Of a stretch of DNA of 64,000 nucleotides, positions 49,677-59,574 are shown one piece after another; position 1 is the stretch's first letter; every line of letters starts with the position of its first letter. Below the pieces are notes generated by a model that was not told the DNA's origin, made no database searches, and saw only the letters and a program-made list of their open reading frames with translations. The position numbers and the translations under genes were made by a program. Origin of the DNA: Sphingomonas sp. LR60. GTDB taxonomy: Bacteria; Pseudomonadota; Alphaproteobacteria; Sphingomonadales; Sphingomonadaceae. The stretch spans positions 3,288,501-3,352,500 of the forward strand of contig NZ_JASPFK010000001.1 in assembly GCF_036855935.1 (NCBI RefSeq), given 5' to 3'.

Positions 49677-52600
49677 TCACGCCGCCGCGCGCAACGGCTC
49701 CGGCGTCGCCGCGCCCGTGTCGTTCACCGCGACGCTGCCCGTCCGCTCCAGCTTGCCCCAGCCGACCTTCGGTCCGGTCGCAGCGACGTACAGCGCGCGA
49801 AGCACCACCGCGTAAAGCAGCTGCCGGTACCCAAACCGCTGCAACAACAAGCAGATGCCGGGGAAACGCGCCTCGCGACCGTCGAGCCGGTAGGCGATCC
49901 ATCCACACGCCAGATCGACCGCCGCGAACGCCGCCCAGAATGCGACCACGGTCAGCGCGTCGCCGCCCGCCGCATCCCAACCGCGATCATAGACCCGCCA
50001 CGCCGTACCACCGACTCCGAGCAGCAGCGCGAAGTCGATCAACGGCGCAGCAAGCGTGAACAGCAACTGGAAAACCAGCGCCTGCGGCAAGCCGATCCGT
50101 CCGAGCCCCCGCTTCGGCCGAGCACGCCGCGATGCTTCCACAGGCATTGCAACGTCCCGAACGCCCAGCGAAATCGCTGCTTGAACAACGCGCGTATCGT
50201 CTCCGGCGCCTCGGTCCAGGCGATCGCGTCATTGTCGCACGCCACGCGCCATCCGGCGCGCTGCACCGCGATCGTCAGATCCTGGTCCTCGGCGAGCGTG
50301 TCTTCGGGATATCCGCCGACCGCATCGAGCGCGGTGCGCCGCCATGCGCCGACCGCGCCCGGCACCACCGTCACCGCGCCGAGCGACAGCAGCGCACGAC
50401 GCTCGAGGTTCTGCGCGGTGACATATTCCAGCGCCTGCCAGCGCGTGATGACGTTGATGCGATTGCCGACCTTGGCATTTCCCGCCACCGCACCGATGCG
50501 CGGATCGGCGAACCAGCGCGTCAGCTTCGCGATCGTATCGGCCTCGAACTGTGTATCGGCGTCGAGCGCGATCACCACGTCACCGCGCGCGGTGGCCAGC
50601 GCGGTGTTGAGCGCGCGCGCCTTGCCGCCGTTCTCCAGCGTCAGTAGCCGGACGCGCGGGTCGATCCCGAACGCCGCCTGCACCACGTCGCTGGTGCCGT
50701 CGGTGGAACCGTCGTCCATCACGATCACCTCGACACGCGGTCCGATGCTGGCGAGGATGCGACGCACCGACGCCTCGATCACGCGCGCCTCGTTGAAGGC
50801 AGGGATCAGCACCGAGACAAAGGTCGGCACCAGATGCGGCGCGCCCGTCGGCACCGTCTCCCGACGACGCGGCCACAGCGCCAGCCCGGTCAGCGCCACC
50901 GCGCGCGCCATGCCGATCGCGATCACCACAGCGAACAGCACCGCCCCGGCGTCGCGCAGCCACGCCAGTCCGTCGAACAGCCCGCGCGTCCCTGCCGCGT
51001 CGATCGCCGCATGACCGCGCAGCGCTGGCATGACCGAAGCAGGCGAGAGCCGCGCCAGCGTCGAGACGGCAACGAAGTCATAGCCGCGCGCGCGCAGGCC
51101 GCGAATGATGAGCGGCAGCGCCTTGATCGTCTCGGTCCGGTTTCCACCCGAATCGTGGAGCAGCACGATCTGCGCGGGGCGCTCGTCAGTCCCCGCAATG
51201 ATTTGAGCGATCACGCGCTGCGCGATGACCTCGGCCTTCGGCCCCTGCCAGTCGAGCGGATCGACGTTGAGGCCCACCGTCAGATACCCCAGCCGTGCCG
51301 CGACGCGTGTCGCATGCAGTTCGTCGCGGCGATCCGGATCGGCGTCACCGAGAAACGGCGGGCGGAACAGCGTCATCGCGCGGCCGGTATAGGCCTCGAC
51401 GATCCGCGCGGTCGCCTTCAACTCCAGCGCAATCGCCGCCTCGGAGCGGCGCGACAGATCGGCGTGCGACGTCGAGTGATTGCCGAGCTCGCCGCCCTGC
51501 GCGACGATCCGGCGCAGCAACGCACCCTGTCCCAACGCATTGGCGCCGGTGACGAAAAAGGTGGCGGGCACGTGTTGGCGTGCCAGCACGTCGAGGATCA
51601 ACGGCGTCCATGCCGGGTCCGGTCCGTCATCGAAGGTCAGCGCGACCTGCCGTCGATGCGCGCCGGTGCGCTCGACGGTATCGGGCTGGGGCATCTGCAC
51701 GAAGCGCGCGGCGCGGATCAGACCGTCGCGCCACGTCACCTCACGCGCACCCGGTGTCGCCTCCGCAGTCATGCGCATGATCTCGCCTTGTCCATGCACC
51801 GCGACCCCCGTCGGCGCAGGCAAGCGGCGAAGGTCCGGCGGCGTGCTGTCCGACAATGCCCGCCACACTGACGGATCTTCGCTGCCCAGCCGCCACAGCG
51901 CCACCCCGGCCGCGCCGGTACGCCGCACCGCCGCCATCTGATTGGCGGCGCTGAGCGCATCGAGCATCCACACCTCGTGATGCTTGCCCTGCATGTCATA
52001 GGCGAAGTGGCTGTTGCCGCTCGCCGCGTCGAACTGCGGCGTCACGCCTGCTTGCGCCGCCAACGCCAGTGCGTCGAAGATTGCGAGCGGGACGGTCGTG
52101 CGCCCCTGCCAATCATAGGCATAGCTGCCGATCGCGACGATCGCCTTGTCCGTACCGGCTTGCGCCACCGCCTGCGCGACGACGCGCGCGAACCACGGCT
52201 GCGACGCGATCGGCCCCGCCGCGCCGCCCATCCAATGCTCGTCATAGGCCATCAACACCAGCTGATCGGCGACAGCGGCATAAGCGCGCAAGTCCCAGTC
52301 CGGATCGGCCACCGGCGTGGCGAGCGCCACCATCCAGCCGCGCGGTGCGAAGCGCGCACGAAGCTCGCCGAGGAAAGTGCGATAGTTACGATGCGCGCTC
52401 ACGGGCAGGCTCTCGAAATCGAGCATCACGCCCGCGCCGCTCTCGCGCGCCACCAAGGCGACGATCTGCTCCACGAGCCGCGTCCGCGCAGCACGGTCGG
52501 TGAGCAATGCGGCGGTTCCTGCACCGTCCCAGCTCCCGTCCGCCGCCGCATTCTGCACCATCGGCAACACACGAGGACGATGCGTGGCACGCGCAAGTAC

Positions 52601-52996
52601 CTGCCGCATGTACGGATCAGCCTCGGCGACGAAGCGATGGTCCGCGCCGGTAACGGTCGCGAGTCCGGGGACCAGCCACTCGAGATCGTCGACATGCGTC
52701 GCCAGCGACTGCCGCGACGGCGTGTCCCAGGGCATGTAGAAGCCCATCGTCCCGCCGCTCAGCGCCGCGCCGCTGCGCGCGGGCAGCCAGGCGCCACGCG
52801 CTTCATCGCTCACTGGCGCGGCGACCGCGGCCTGGGGCGCGTCGGGCATTGCGAAGCGCGGCGCGACGGTCGCGACCGGGCGCAACACGGCCGCGATCAG
52901 CAACGCCGCAAGCAGCAACGGCACGCATACGGCAACGCCCAGCGCCACACGCACCCGCCGGGCGCGCCGCCCGCTGGCATCGTAGAATATCGCCAC
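49677..52996 (-). CDS. Three-domain envelope polysaccharide enzyme: GH18-like, polysaccharide deacetylase, GT2; frameshifted
   Basis: About 1106 residues when repaired. A TM segment (residues 19-38) leads to a GH18-like barrel (about 80-390, VMLDFESLPVSAHRNYRTF as the active-site strand). A NodB deacetylase comes next (about 445-670: ALTFDDGPDP, GNHSTSHADLS, LFRPPFLGD, LLHDSGGNR), then a TM region and a GT2 transferase (about 725-950: SVLIPAFNEARVIE, VIVMDDGSTDGT, ALDADTQFE, EDQDLTIAV, QRFRWAFGTLQC), then C-terminal TM helices. One G is missing from the five-G run at 50106-50110, which cuts off the last TM part. Domain content parallels PgaB plus PgaC in one chain: synthesis and deacetylation of a beta-linked amino-sugar polymer is likely, but no biochemical proof. 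Confidence 0.88.
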
Positions 52997-53074
52997 GCCT
53001 GTGCCCGTCCCATCGTTCCGATCGAGGACAGCCCGTTATACAGCGTTGACGAACAAGCGGTTAACTACGGCAGC

Positions 53075-53815
53075 TCATGCATCCTCGCTGCTCAGCAACC
53101 ATGCGACGTCGCGCGTCATCACCCGCGGCTGCCGCGCCGACATCGCTCGCAGCCGCGGCGCGTCGAGCAGCACGACGCGGTGGCGGTCGCGCGAGACCAG
53201 CCCGCTTTCGGCCAACTGGCGGAACACGCGGTTCACGTGCACCGCGGTCAACCCGAGATGGTCGCCGATCTGTTCCTGCGTCAGCGGCATGTCGAAGCCC
53301 TCCTCACTGGCCGCGCCGAGCGCGTGCAATCGCTCCCCGACATCAAGCAGCAGCGCGGCGACACGTGCGATCGCAGGGGTGCGCCCGACGGCGGCCAGCC
53401 GGTCCATCAACGCCACCCGCTCGCGCTGCGCGCTCAGGAACATCGCGGCGGCAAAGCGCGACGAGGACGCGAACAGCGCGCCGAACGCTTCCAGCGGCAC
53501 GCGGCTGATCGTCACCGCGGTCAGCGCCGTCAGCGTATCGGCTGCCTGCGCGAGGCACATGCTTGGCGTGCCCAGCATGTCGCCGGGCAGGTGGAACTTG
53601 ACCATCTGGCGTTCGCCGCCGTGCAGCAGCACCGACGCGCCTACCCAGCCGCTGACCAGCAGATAGATGTAGCGCGGCGCCTCACCCTCACGATGCAACA
53701 CCGCATGACGCGGCAGCGACACCGGCGTCTCGCCAAGCGCCCGTACGCGTTCCTGATCCTCTTGGGACAAGCGAATGAATTCTTCGAAACGATGGAAAGG
53801 CAGGCGTCCAGACAC
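53075..53815 (-). CDS. Crp/Fnr-family transcriptional regulator
   Basis: 246 residues from GTG 53815 (VSGRLPFHRFEEFIRLSQED). An N-terminal cyclic-nucleotide-binding-like sensor (VLHREGEAPRYIYLLVSGWV, VKFHLPGDMLGTPSM) is followed by a dimer helix and a Crp-type HTH (PLTQEQIGDHLGLTAVHVNRVFRQLAESG). No cluster of cysteines that would mark an Fe-S Fnr. The longer upstream frame has no plausible start nearer 53965. It is divergent from the amidohydrolase gene (53990). Confidence 0.92.
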   Translation of the reverse strand: MSGRLPFHRFEEFIRLSQEDQERVRALGETPVSLPRHAVLHREGEAPRYIYLLVSGWVGASVLLHGGERQMVKFHLPGDMLGTPSMCLAQAADTLTALTAVTISRVPLEAFGALFASSSRFAAAMFLSAQRERVALMDRLAAVGRTPAIARVAALLLDVGERLHALGAASEEGFDMPLTQEQIGDHLGLTAVHVNRVFRQLAESGLVSRDRHRVVLLDAPRLRAMSARQPRVMTRDVAWLLSSEDA

Positions 53816-53989
53816 ACGATGTTCCCGAAAAATCTTTGCGCATCCTAGACAGGGTCGCAGGGATATAGCGCTGATCCACTTTAGGCCGACGATCACTTTC
53901 GCATCATTAAGGCGGGCGCTGCGATTGGCGCGTGACGCGCCGCACGGATCGCGGCACGATGGCACTGCAATCAGGGGAAATCTCTACAC

Positions 53990-56900
53990 GTGACCTTCCG
54001 CGCTATGACCGCCGTCGCCTTGTGCCTGTCCGCCGCGCCTCTCGCCGCGCAGGACAAGCCCGTCGAACAGACCCAGGTGCCGGAGAACGAGGCGACTGCG
54101 CCGACGCCGACCACCGCCGGCACCCTGCCGCCCCCTGCGCCGGCAACCACCGCATCCGGCGCGAAGGACGCCAAGCCTGCGAAGTGGGACGTCAACGCGC
54201 CGCGCGGGCTGCGTACCAAGCAGGTGCGGATGACGACCGACGAAGGCAGCTGGATGAACGTCGACGTGGCGCCGGACGGGCGGACGATCGCCTTTGACCT
54301 GCTCGGCGACATCTACACGATGCCGATCGCAGGCGGCACGCCGACCCGCATCGCCGAAGGGCTGGCGTTCGAGCATCAACCGCGCTTCTCGCCCGACGGT
54401 CGCCGGATCGCCTTCACCTCCGACCGCGGCGGGGGCGACAACATCTGGGTGATGAACGTCGACGGCAGCGACAAGCGCCAGGTGACGAAGGAAGACTTCC
54501 GCCTGCTCAACCAGCCGACGTGGAGCCCGGACGGACGCTTCATCGCCGCGAAGAAGCATTTCACCACCGGCCGCTCGCTCGGCACCGGTGAGGTGTGGCT
54601 CTACCATGTCTCGGGCGGGGGCGGGGTGCAGCTGGTCAAGCGCGCCAGCGAAGTGCTGCAAAAGGAACTGGGCGAGCCGATCTACGCCCCCGATGGCAAG
54701 AGCATCTATTACACGCGCAACGTCTCGTCGGGCCCGATCTTCGAATATGCGCAGAACTCGCGCACCGACCTGTTCGACATCGAACGGTACGACATCGACT
54801 CCGGCGAGGTGACGACCGCGGTCAGCGGCGTCGGCGGCTCGGTGCGGCCGACGCCGTCGCGAGGCGGCAAGATGATCGCGTTCGTCCGCCGCGACGACAA
54901 TGTCACCAAATTGTGGGTGAAGGACTTGGCCAGCGGCGTCGAGCGGATCGTCTACGGCCCGCTCGACCGCGACGTGCAGGAAACCTGGGCGGTGACCGGC
55001 GTCTATCCGAACATGAGCTGGACACCCGACGACAAGGCGATCGTCTTCTGGTCGGGCGGCAAGCTGCGCCGCGTCGGCATCGACGGCGGCACCGCGAGCG
55101 TGATCCCGTTCCGGGTCGACGACACGCGCGTGATCGCCGAAGCCAGCCACCCGCAGGTCGAGGTCGCGCTCGCACGCTTCATGACCAAGGCCACACGCTG
55201 GGCGACGGTCTCGCCCGATGGCAAGCAGGTGGTGTTCGAAACACTCGGCAAACTCTGGATCAAGCCGCTGGCAGGCGGCGCCCCGAAGCGGCTGACGCGC
55301 GCGACCGACGAGCTGGAGCTGTGGCCGAGCTGGTCGCGCGACGGGCGCACGATCGTCTTCACCGGCTGGACCGACACTGGGCTCGGGCAGGTTCGCACTG
55401 TCGCGGCGAGCGGTGGCGCGGCCAAGTCGGTGACGACCGTCGCCGGCCATTATCGCCGTCCGCGCTTCTCGCCCGACGGCAAGACCATCGTCTTCGAACA
55501 GGGTGAAGGCGGTGAGCTGACCGCCGCGCGCGGCAATCCCGGCAGCGGCGTCTACCGCGTCGCCGCGACCGGCGGTGCGCCGGTCCGCGTCGCGAAGGAC
55601 GCCTCCGCGCCGCAGTTCGGCACTGCCAACGATCGCGTGTTCCTGATCGTCAACGAGGGGAACAAGCGCCAACTGGTCAGCACCGATCTGTCGGGCGAGA
55701 ACCGCCGCGTCCATGCGGCGGGCGAGTTGGTCAACGACTTCCAGATCTCGCCGGCCGGCGACTACGTCGCCTTCCGCCAGAATTACGAAGCGTTCGTCAT
55801 GCCGCTGATGCCCGGCACGCAAGCGGTCGAGGTCGACGCCAAGTCCGGCGCACTGCCGGTGACGCGGGTAAGCGCGGACGGCGCCGACTTCATCAATTGG
55901 TCAGAGGACGGCAAGCGTATCCACTGGAGCGCCGGCCCGACGCTCTACTCCGCCGACACCGCCGCGCTGTTCCGCGCGGCACCGGCCGCAGAGGACGCTG
56001 CGAAATTTGACGCGCCGCGCACCGGCGTGTCGCTGTCGATGGACGTCGCCGCCGCCAAGCCGACCGGTACGGTCGCGCTCACCGGCGCACGCGTCGTGAC
56101 GATGGCCGGCGCCGATGGCTGCATCATCGACGATGCCACGGTGCTGATCCGCGGCGATCGCATCGTTGCGGTCGGGCCGCGTGCCTCCGTGCAGGTCCCC
56201 GCGGGCGCGACCACCGTGGATGTCTCCGGCAAGACGATCATCCCCGGGCTGGTCGATGCACACGCGCATGGACCGCAGGGCGACGAGGAGCTGGTGCCGC
56301 AACAGAATTGGTCTGCAATGGCCAATCTCGCGCTCGGCACGACCACCGTCCACGATCCGTCGTCGCGCTCGGCCGAGATCTTCCCCGCCGCTGAGATGCA
56401 AGCCGCCGGGCTGGTGCTCGCGCCGCGCACCTTCTCGACCGGCGAGGTAATCTACGGCGCCAAGAGCCCCGACGTCTATGCGCAGATCGACAGCTATGAC
56501 GATGCGCTGTCGATCGTCCGCCGGCTCAAGGCGCAGGGCGCACACAGCGTAAAGAACTACAACCAGCCGCGTCGCGAACAGCGGCAGATGGTCGTCGCCG
56601 CGGCGCAGGCCGAGGGAATGGAGGTCGTGCCGGAGGGCGGCTCGCTCTACACGCTCGACATGTCCCTGGTGCAGGACGGCAATTCGACCGTCGAGCACAA
56701 CGTCCCGCTCGAACGTTTCTACAATGACGTGCTCAGCCTGTGGGCGCAGACGACGGTCGGCTACACCCCGACGCTGGTCGTCGCTTATGGCGGACCGGCG
56801 GGCGACCCGTATTGGCGCGCGCACAGCGACGTGTGGCGGCACCCGCTGCTGACCCGCCACGCGCCACCCGCTTTGCTCGCCGCACAGAACGCGCGTCGTT

Positions 56901-57379
56901 CGATCGCGCCGGAGGAGGATTATGTCGACGGCGCGACGGCGCGCGAGGCCAAGAAGCTCGCCGACCGGGGCATCCATGTCGCGATCGGCGCCCACGGCCA
57001 GCAGCCGGGGCTCGGCGCTCATTGGGAATTGTGGAGCTTCGTGCGCGGCGGGATGACCCCGATCGAGGCGTTGCGCGCCGGCACGATCGCCTCCGCGACC
57101 TCGCTCGGCTATCAGAAGGATGTCGGGTCGCTCGAAGCGGGCAAGCTCGCCGATCTGGTCGTGCTCGACGCCGATCCGACCGCCGACATCCGCAACAGCG
57201 ACAAGATCAGCCGCGTGATGCTCGGCGGCCGGCTCTACGACGCCGCGACGCTCAACGAGGTGACGACCGGCACCCGCAAGCGCCTGCCCTATTGGTGGGA
57301 AACGACCAGCGGCCGCGGCGCAGACACCGGCGCCAAGGTAACGGTCGGCCATGGACACGGGAACAGCGACCTCGATTGA
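53990..57379 (+). CDS. Exported PD40/TolB-like amidohydrolase
   Basis: 1129 residues, GTG start at 53990 with signal peptide MTFRAMTAVALCLSAAPLAAQ; ATG 54005 is an alternative. The N-terminal ~640 residues form TolB/PD40 beta-propeller repeats (FSPDGRRIAFTSDRGGG, NIWVMNVDGS, WSPDGRFIA). The C-terminal ~420 residues are an amidohydrolase: VDVSGKTIIPGLVDAHAHGP with the metal HxH, VAIGAHGQQPG, and GYQKDVGSLEAGKLADLVV. Probably periplasmic, hydrolysing a peptide-like or cyclic amide substrate. Its end overlaps the next gene by 29 bases. Confidence 0.92.
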   Translation: MTFRAMTAVALCLSAAPLAAQDKPVEQTQVPENEATAPTPTTAGTLPPPAPATTASGAKDAKPAKWDVNAPRGLRTKQVRMTTDEGSWMNVDVAPDGRTIAFDLLGDIYTMPIAGGTPTRIAEGLAFEHQPRFSPDGRRIAFTSDRGGGDNIWVMNVDGSDKRQVTKEDFRLLNQPTWSPDGRFIAAKKHFTTGRSLGTGEVWLYHVSGGGGVQLVKRASEVLQKELGEPIYAPDGKSIYYTRNVSSGPIFEYAQNSRTDLFDIERYDIDSGEVTTAVSGVGGSVRPTPSRGGKMIAFVRRDDNVTKLWVKDLASGVERIVYGPLDRDVQETWAVTGVYPNMSWTPDDKAIVFWSGGKLRRVGIDGGTASVIPFRVDDTRVIAEASHPQVEVALARFMTKATRWATVSPDGKQVVFETLGKLWIKPLAGGAPKRLTRATDELELWPSWSRDGRTIVFTGWTDTGLGQVRTVAASGGAAKSVTTVAGHYRRPRFSPDGKTIVFEQGEGGELTAARGNPGSGVYRVAATGGAPVRVAKDASAPQFGTANDRVFLIVNEGNKRQLVSTDLSGENRRVHAAGELVNDFQISPAGDYVAFRQNYEAFVMPLMPGTQAVEVDAKSGALPVTRVSADGADFINWSEDGKRIHWSAGPTLYSADTAALFRAAPAAEDAAKFDAPRTGVSLSMDVAAAKPTGTVALTGARVVTMAGADGCIIDDATVLIRGDRIVAVGPRASVQVPAGATTVDVSGKTIIPGLVDAHAHGPQGDEELVPQQNWSAMANLALGTTTVHDPSSRSAEIFPAAEMQAAGLVLAPRTFSTGEVIYGAKSPDVYAQIDSYDDALSIVRRLKAQGAHSVKNYNQPRREQRQMVVAAAQAEGMEVVPEGGSLYTLDMSLVQDGNSTVEHNVPLERFYNDVLSLWAQTTVGYTPTLVVAYGGPAGDPYWRAHSDVWRHPLLTRHAPPALLAAQNARRSIAPEEDYVDGATAREAKKLADRGIHVAIGAHGQQPGLGAHWELWSFVRGGMTPIEALRAGTIASATSLGYQKDVGSLEAGKLADLVVLDADPTADIRNSDKISRVMLGGRLYDAATLNEVTTGTRKRLPYWWETTSGRGADTGAKVTVGHGHGNSDLD

Positions 57380-57653
57380 CGACACGCCCCCGGCGGCCTT
57401 CCTCGATGCGCTCGAGGGTTGGTCGCCGGGCTATGGCGAGGGCGTGTGCGATGCGCGCCGCTGGGGCGTCACGCTGACCGAGAGCAGCGATCGGCGGCGG
57501 GTTTGGCTCTACGACGAGGAACTCGGCGGCGCGGCGCGGGTGAGCTTCAACCTCTATCGACTTGCCGGTGGACGCGTCGCGCTGCGCCCATGCGAGATGC
57601 CGGCGGCAACCGTGATCGCCTTTGTGCTAGGCTACCGCGCCGAATCGCGTTGA
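57351..57653 (+). CDS. Small hypothetical protein overlapping the amidohydrolase end
   Basis: 100 residues from ATG 57351. A compact body (FLDALEGWSPGYGEGVCDAR, WGVTLTESSDRRRVWLYDEE) continues to MPAATVIAFVLGYRAESR. It overlaps the amidohydrolase stop by 29 bases, so translation is probably coupled. Coding-like throughout. No family recognised. Confidence 0.65.
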   Translation: MDTGTATSIDDTPPAAFLDALEGWSPGYGEGVCDARRWGVTLTESSDRRRVWLYDEELGGAARVSFNLYRLAGGRVALRPCEMPAATVIAFVLGYRAESR

Positions 57654-57687
57654 CGCCGCCAATGCCCCATGGCAACGGAAGCGACAC

Positions 57688-57761
57688 GCGGGTGTAGCTC
57701 AATGGTAGAGCAGAAGCTTCCCAAGCTTACGACGAGGGTTCGATTCCCTTCACCCGCTCCA
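57688..57761 (+). tRNA. tRNA-Gly(CCC)
   Basis: A 74-nt cloverleaf with encoded CCA. Acceptor stem GCGGGTG / CACCCGC, D arm GCTCAATGGTAGAGC, anticodon loop TTCCCAA (anticodon CCC), T arm AGGGTTCGATTCCCT. It is followed by an integrase remnant, as expected of a tRNA attachment site. Confidence 0.96.
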
Positions 57762-57907
57762 CATTCGCGCTGAACCCACATAAATCCGCCATTCCGGCGT
57801 CCGGCCGCGCCTCGCGCGACACCTGGCTGTAGCACCAAGCTGCGCACACGCCGCAGTCGTCCGCCCGCTATCGAAGCCCGTGCCGGCGACCGGACGATAC
57901 ATGGGAC

Positions 57908-58123
57908 ATGGCCTCGATCACCTATCTCTGCTGGCGTGGCGCTCGCTATTACTACCGCCGCCGCCTCTACCGGCGGAGCGTCGTCAACCATCCGATAAGC
58001 ATCTCGCTCGGTACGGCCGACCCGGTCGAGGCACGTCGCCTCGTCCCCCGGCTGTCGGCCCGATCGGAGATGATGGCGATGCAGATGTTCAACCGGACCA
58101 GCCGCGGTTTCCTGCTGGCCTAA
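57908..58123 (+). pseudogene. Truncated tyrosine integrase, N-terminal part
   Basis: 71 residues from ATG 57908. The start MASITYLCWRGARYYYRRRL with ISISLGTADPVEARRLVPRL matches the N-terminal arm-binding region of DUF6538-type phage/island integrases. The frame stops at 58123, so the core-binding and catalytic domains (R...HxxR...Y) are absent. The nearby tRNA-Gly 146 bp upstream fits a decayed integrated element. Confidence 0.7.
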
Positions 58124-58488
58124 ACGAGGAGTGCGGCGTGGCGCTGAGCCCACGGACCCCAGCGAGCGCCTTCTCAAGATGCGCGCGCCGAGCAGCGCTT
58201 TAGTCCCGGCCGAGCCGGCAGCGGTGGTGATCTTGCCCGCTTGGATATCGTTCACGATCGCCTGCAGGCCGCCGCTGTTCATGGTGCCGGTCTCGGCTTC
58301 TTCCGATCGCGATGCCATTCTTGGCACCGGCAACGCGGGTCCAGTTCGACCACTAGCGACGGGAGAGGAGTTGAAGTAGCGCAATGGCGAGACTGCCTCG
58401 TGCGCACGAGGTATGCGATCACCCTAGCTGACGATTGGCTGCCTACCAGCAGAGGCGTTTGGCTTGATTGCTTTTCCCGCCAGGCACG
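58124..58488. other. Decayed region after the integrase fragment, no confident gene
   Basis: 365 bp with lower coding regularity than its surroundings. A minus-strand frame 57632-58384 crosses the antisense of the tRNA and is not credible. No duplicated tRNA 3' end (attR) was found here by eye. Probably remnant island DNA. Confidence 0.45.
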
Positions 58489-59574
58489 TCAGGGGTCCAG
58501 AGGGTCCATGGGATCGTTGCGCAGTGACGCGATATCGGGACGGAAGACGGCTTCGTTGGGCGATGGTCTCTGCGTGATCGTACCGGGTTGGTATCCGAGC
58601 TCGGCCTGATTTCGCGTGGTAAATGCCGGGCTGACGATGGCGTCGATGTGGCTGACATTGCTGACGACCAGCACGTCTCGCGAGAGCGGAGCGCCCAGAG
58701 CGAATAGCCGCCGGGTAGCGTTGCGGAGATTGGTGGTCGTATGCCGCGCGTAAGGCTCAACGACGATCGCCTCCGGCGGAACCGCAAAGCGTTCGATCAG
58801 CGCCCGCTGCATTTCGAGCGCCTCGACATGCCGGGTGTCGCGTGGGTGAACCGCGCTGCCGCTCACGATGATGAAGGGTGCCACGCCTTGCGCAAAGCGT
58901 TCCGCTGCAAGCCGTACGTTGACCTTCCCACGAGCGCTCAGCGGCGTGACCAGGTCGTCGGGGCCAACTCCGAGCGCAACGATGGCCGAATAGCGAAAAT
59001 GCGACCAATCCAAATTTCGGGCTTTCGCCAGCGATGCCGCATTGAACCGCTGATCGAGCGGCTCGAACGCCACCGCGCCGTCCTTGTCGTTGGCATCCAG
59101 CAGCGCAAGCGCCAGTGACAGGCTGTAATCGCCGGCGACCGCCGGATCATTGCGTTGAACGTCGGCCAGCATCACCGCGTCGGCAACTCTCGCAGCGAAC
59201 GCGGGACTACCGAACGGCTCGTCGGAGCCGTCGACCAGCGGATAGCGCGGCAGCTTGCCTACCCCGTAGACGCGCAGAACCTCGTTCAGACCATCGATTT
59301 CGCGACGGATATCGTCTGCTTCATTCGGCGCGCGGCTTGCCAGGCGCTCGCGCTCGCCATCACGCCAGATCGCCGCTTCGACCAGACACGGCGCGCGTCC
59401 GGCGCAGGCGTCAAGGCGGCGCTGTCGATCAGGGTTCGTTGGCAAGGCGCGCAGGTGGGGGAACAAGCGCGTTGCCAGTTTCGCGAGATGAACGTCACGG
59501 GCCGGCGCAGCAGCAGTCGATGCGGCCAGGAGCAGCAGCGCTGCTCCGATCGCGCCGACCCTTGGCTTCACCAC
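58489..59574 (-). CDS. Exported DUF218 (YdcF/SanA/ElyC-like) protein
   Basis: 361 residues with a signal peptide (MVKPRVGAIGAALLLLAAST). A DUF218 domain fills the C-terminal ~200 residues (SAIVALGVGPDDLVTPLSAR, GKVNVRLAAERFAQGVAPF, IIVSGSAVHPRD, IVVEPYARHTTTNLRNA). It overlaps the end of the TonB receptor gene by seven bases and starts with ATG 59574, so it is coupled to it. DUF218 proteins act in envelope and vancomycin-barrier functions in E. coli; here the pairing suggests processing of the receptor's ligand. Confidence 0.87.
   Translation of the reverse strand: MVKPRVGAIGAALLLLAASTAAAPARDVHLAKLATRLFPHLRALPTNPDRQRRLDACAGRAPCLVEAAIWRDGERERLASRAPNEADDIRREIDGLNEVLRVYGVGKLPRYPLVDGSDEPFGSPAFAARVADAVMLADVQRNDPAVAGDYSLSLALALLDANDKDGAVAFEPLDQRFNAASLAKARNLDWSHFRYSAIVALGVGPDDLVTPLSARGKVNVRLAAERFAQGVAPFIIVSGSAVHPRDTRHVEALEMQRALIERFAVPPEAIVVEPYARHTTTNLRNATRRLFALGAPLSRDVLVVSNVSHIDAIVSPAFTTRNQAELGYQPGTITQRPSPNEAVFRPDIASLRNDPMDPLDP

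Noticed and set aside
57351..57379. The amidohydrolase stop as another homopolymer break
   Set aside because: The C-terminal ADLVVLDADPT motif and tail are complete before the stop, so the small overlapping gene is separate.
57632..58384. A 250-residue minus-strand open frame across the tRNA region
   Set aside because: It reads through the antisense of tRNA-Gly(CCC), giving the GNRTLV...SFCSTIELHP string known as a tRNA-antisense translation artefact, and has no domain.
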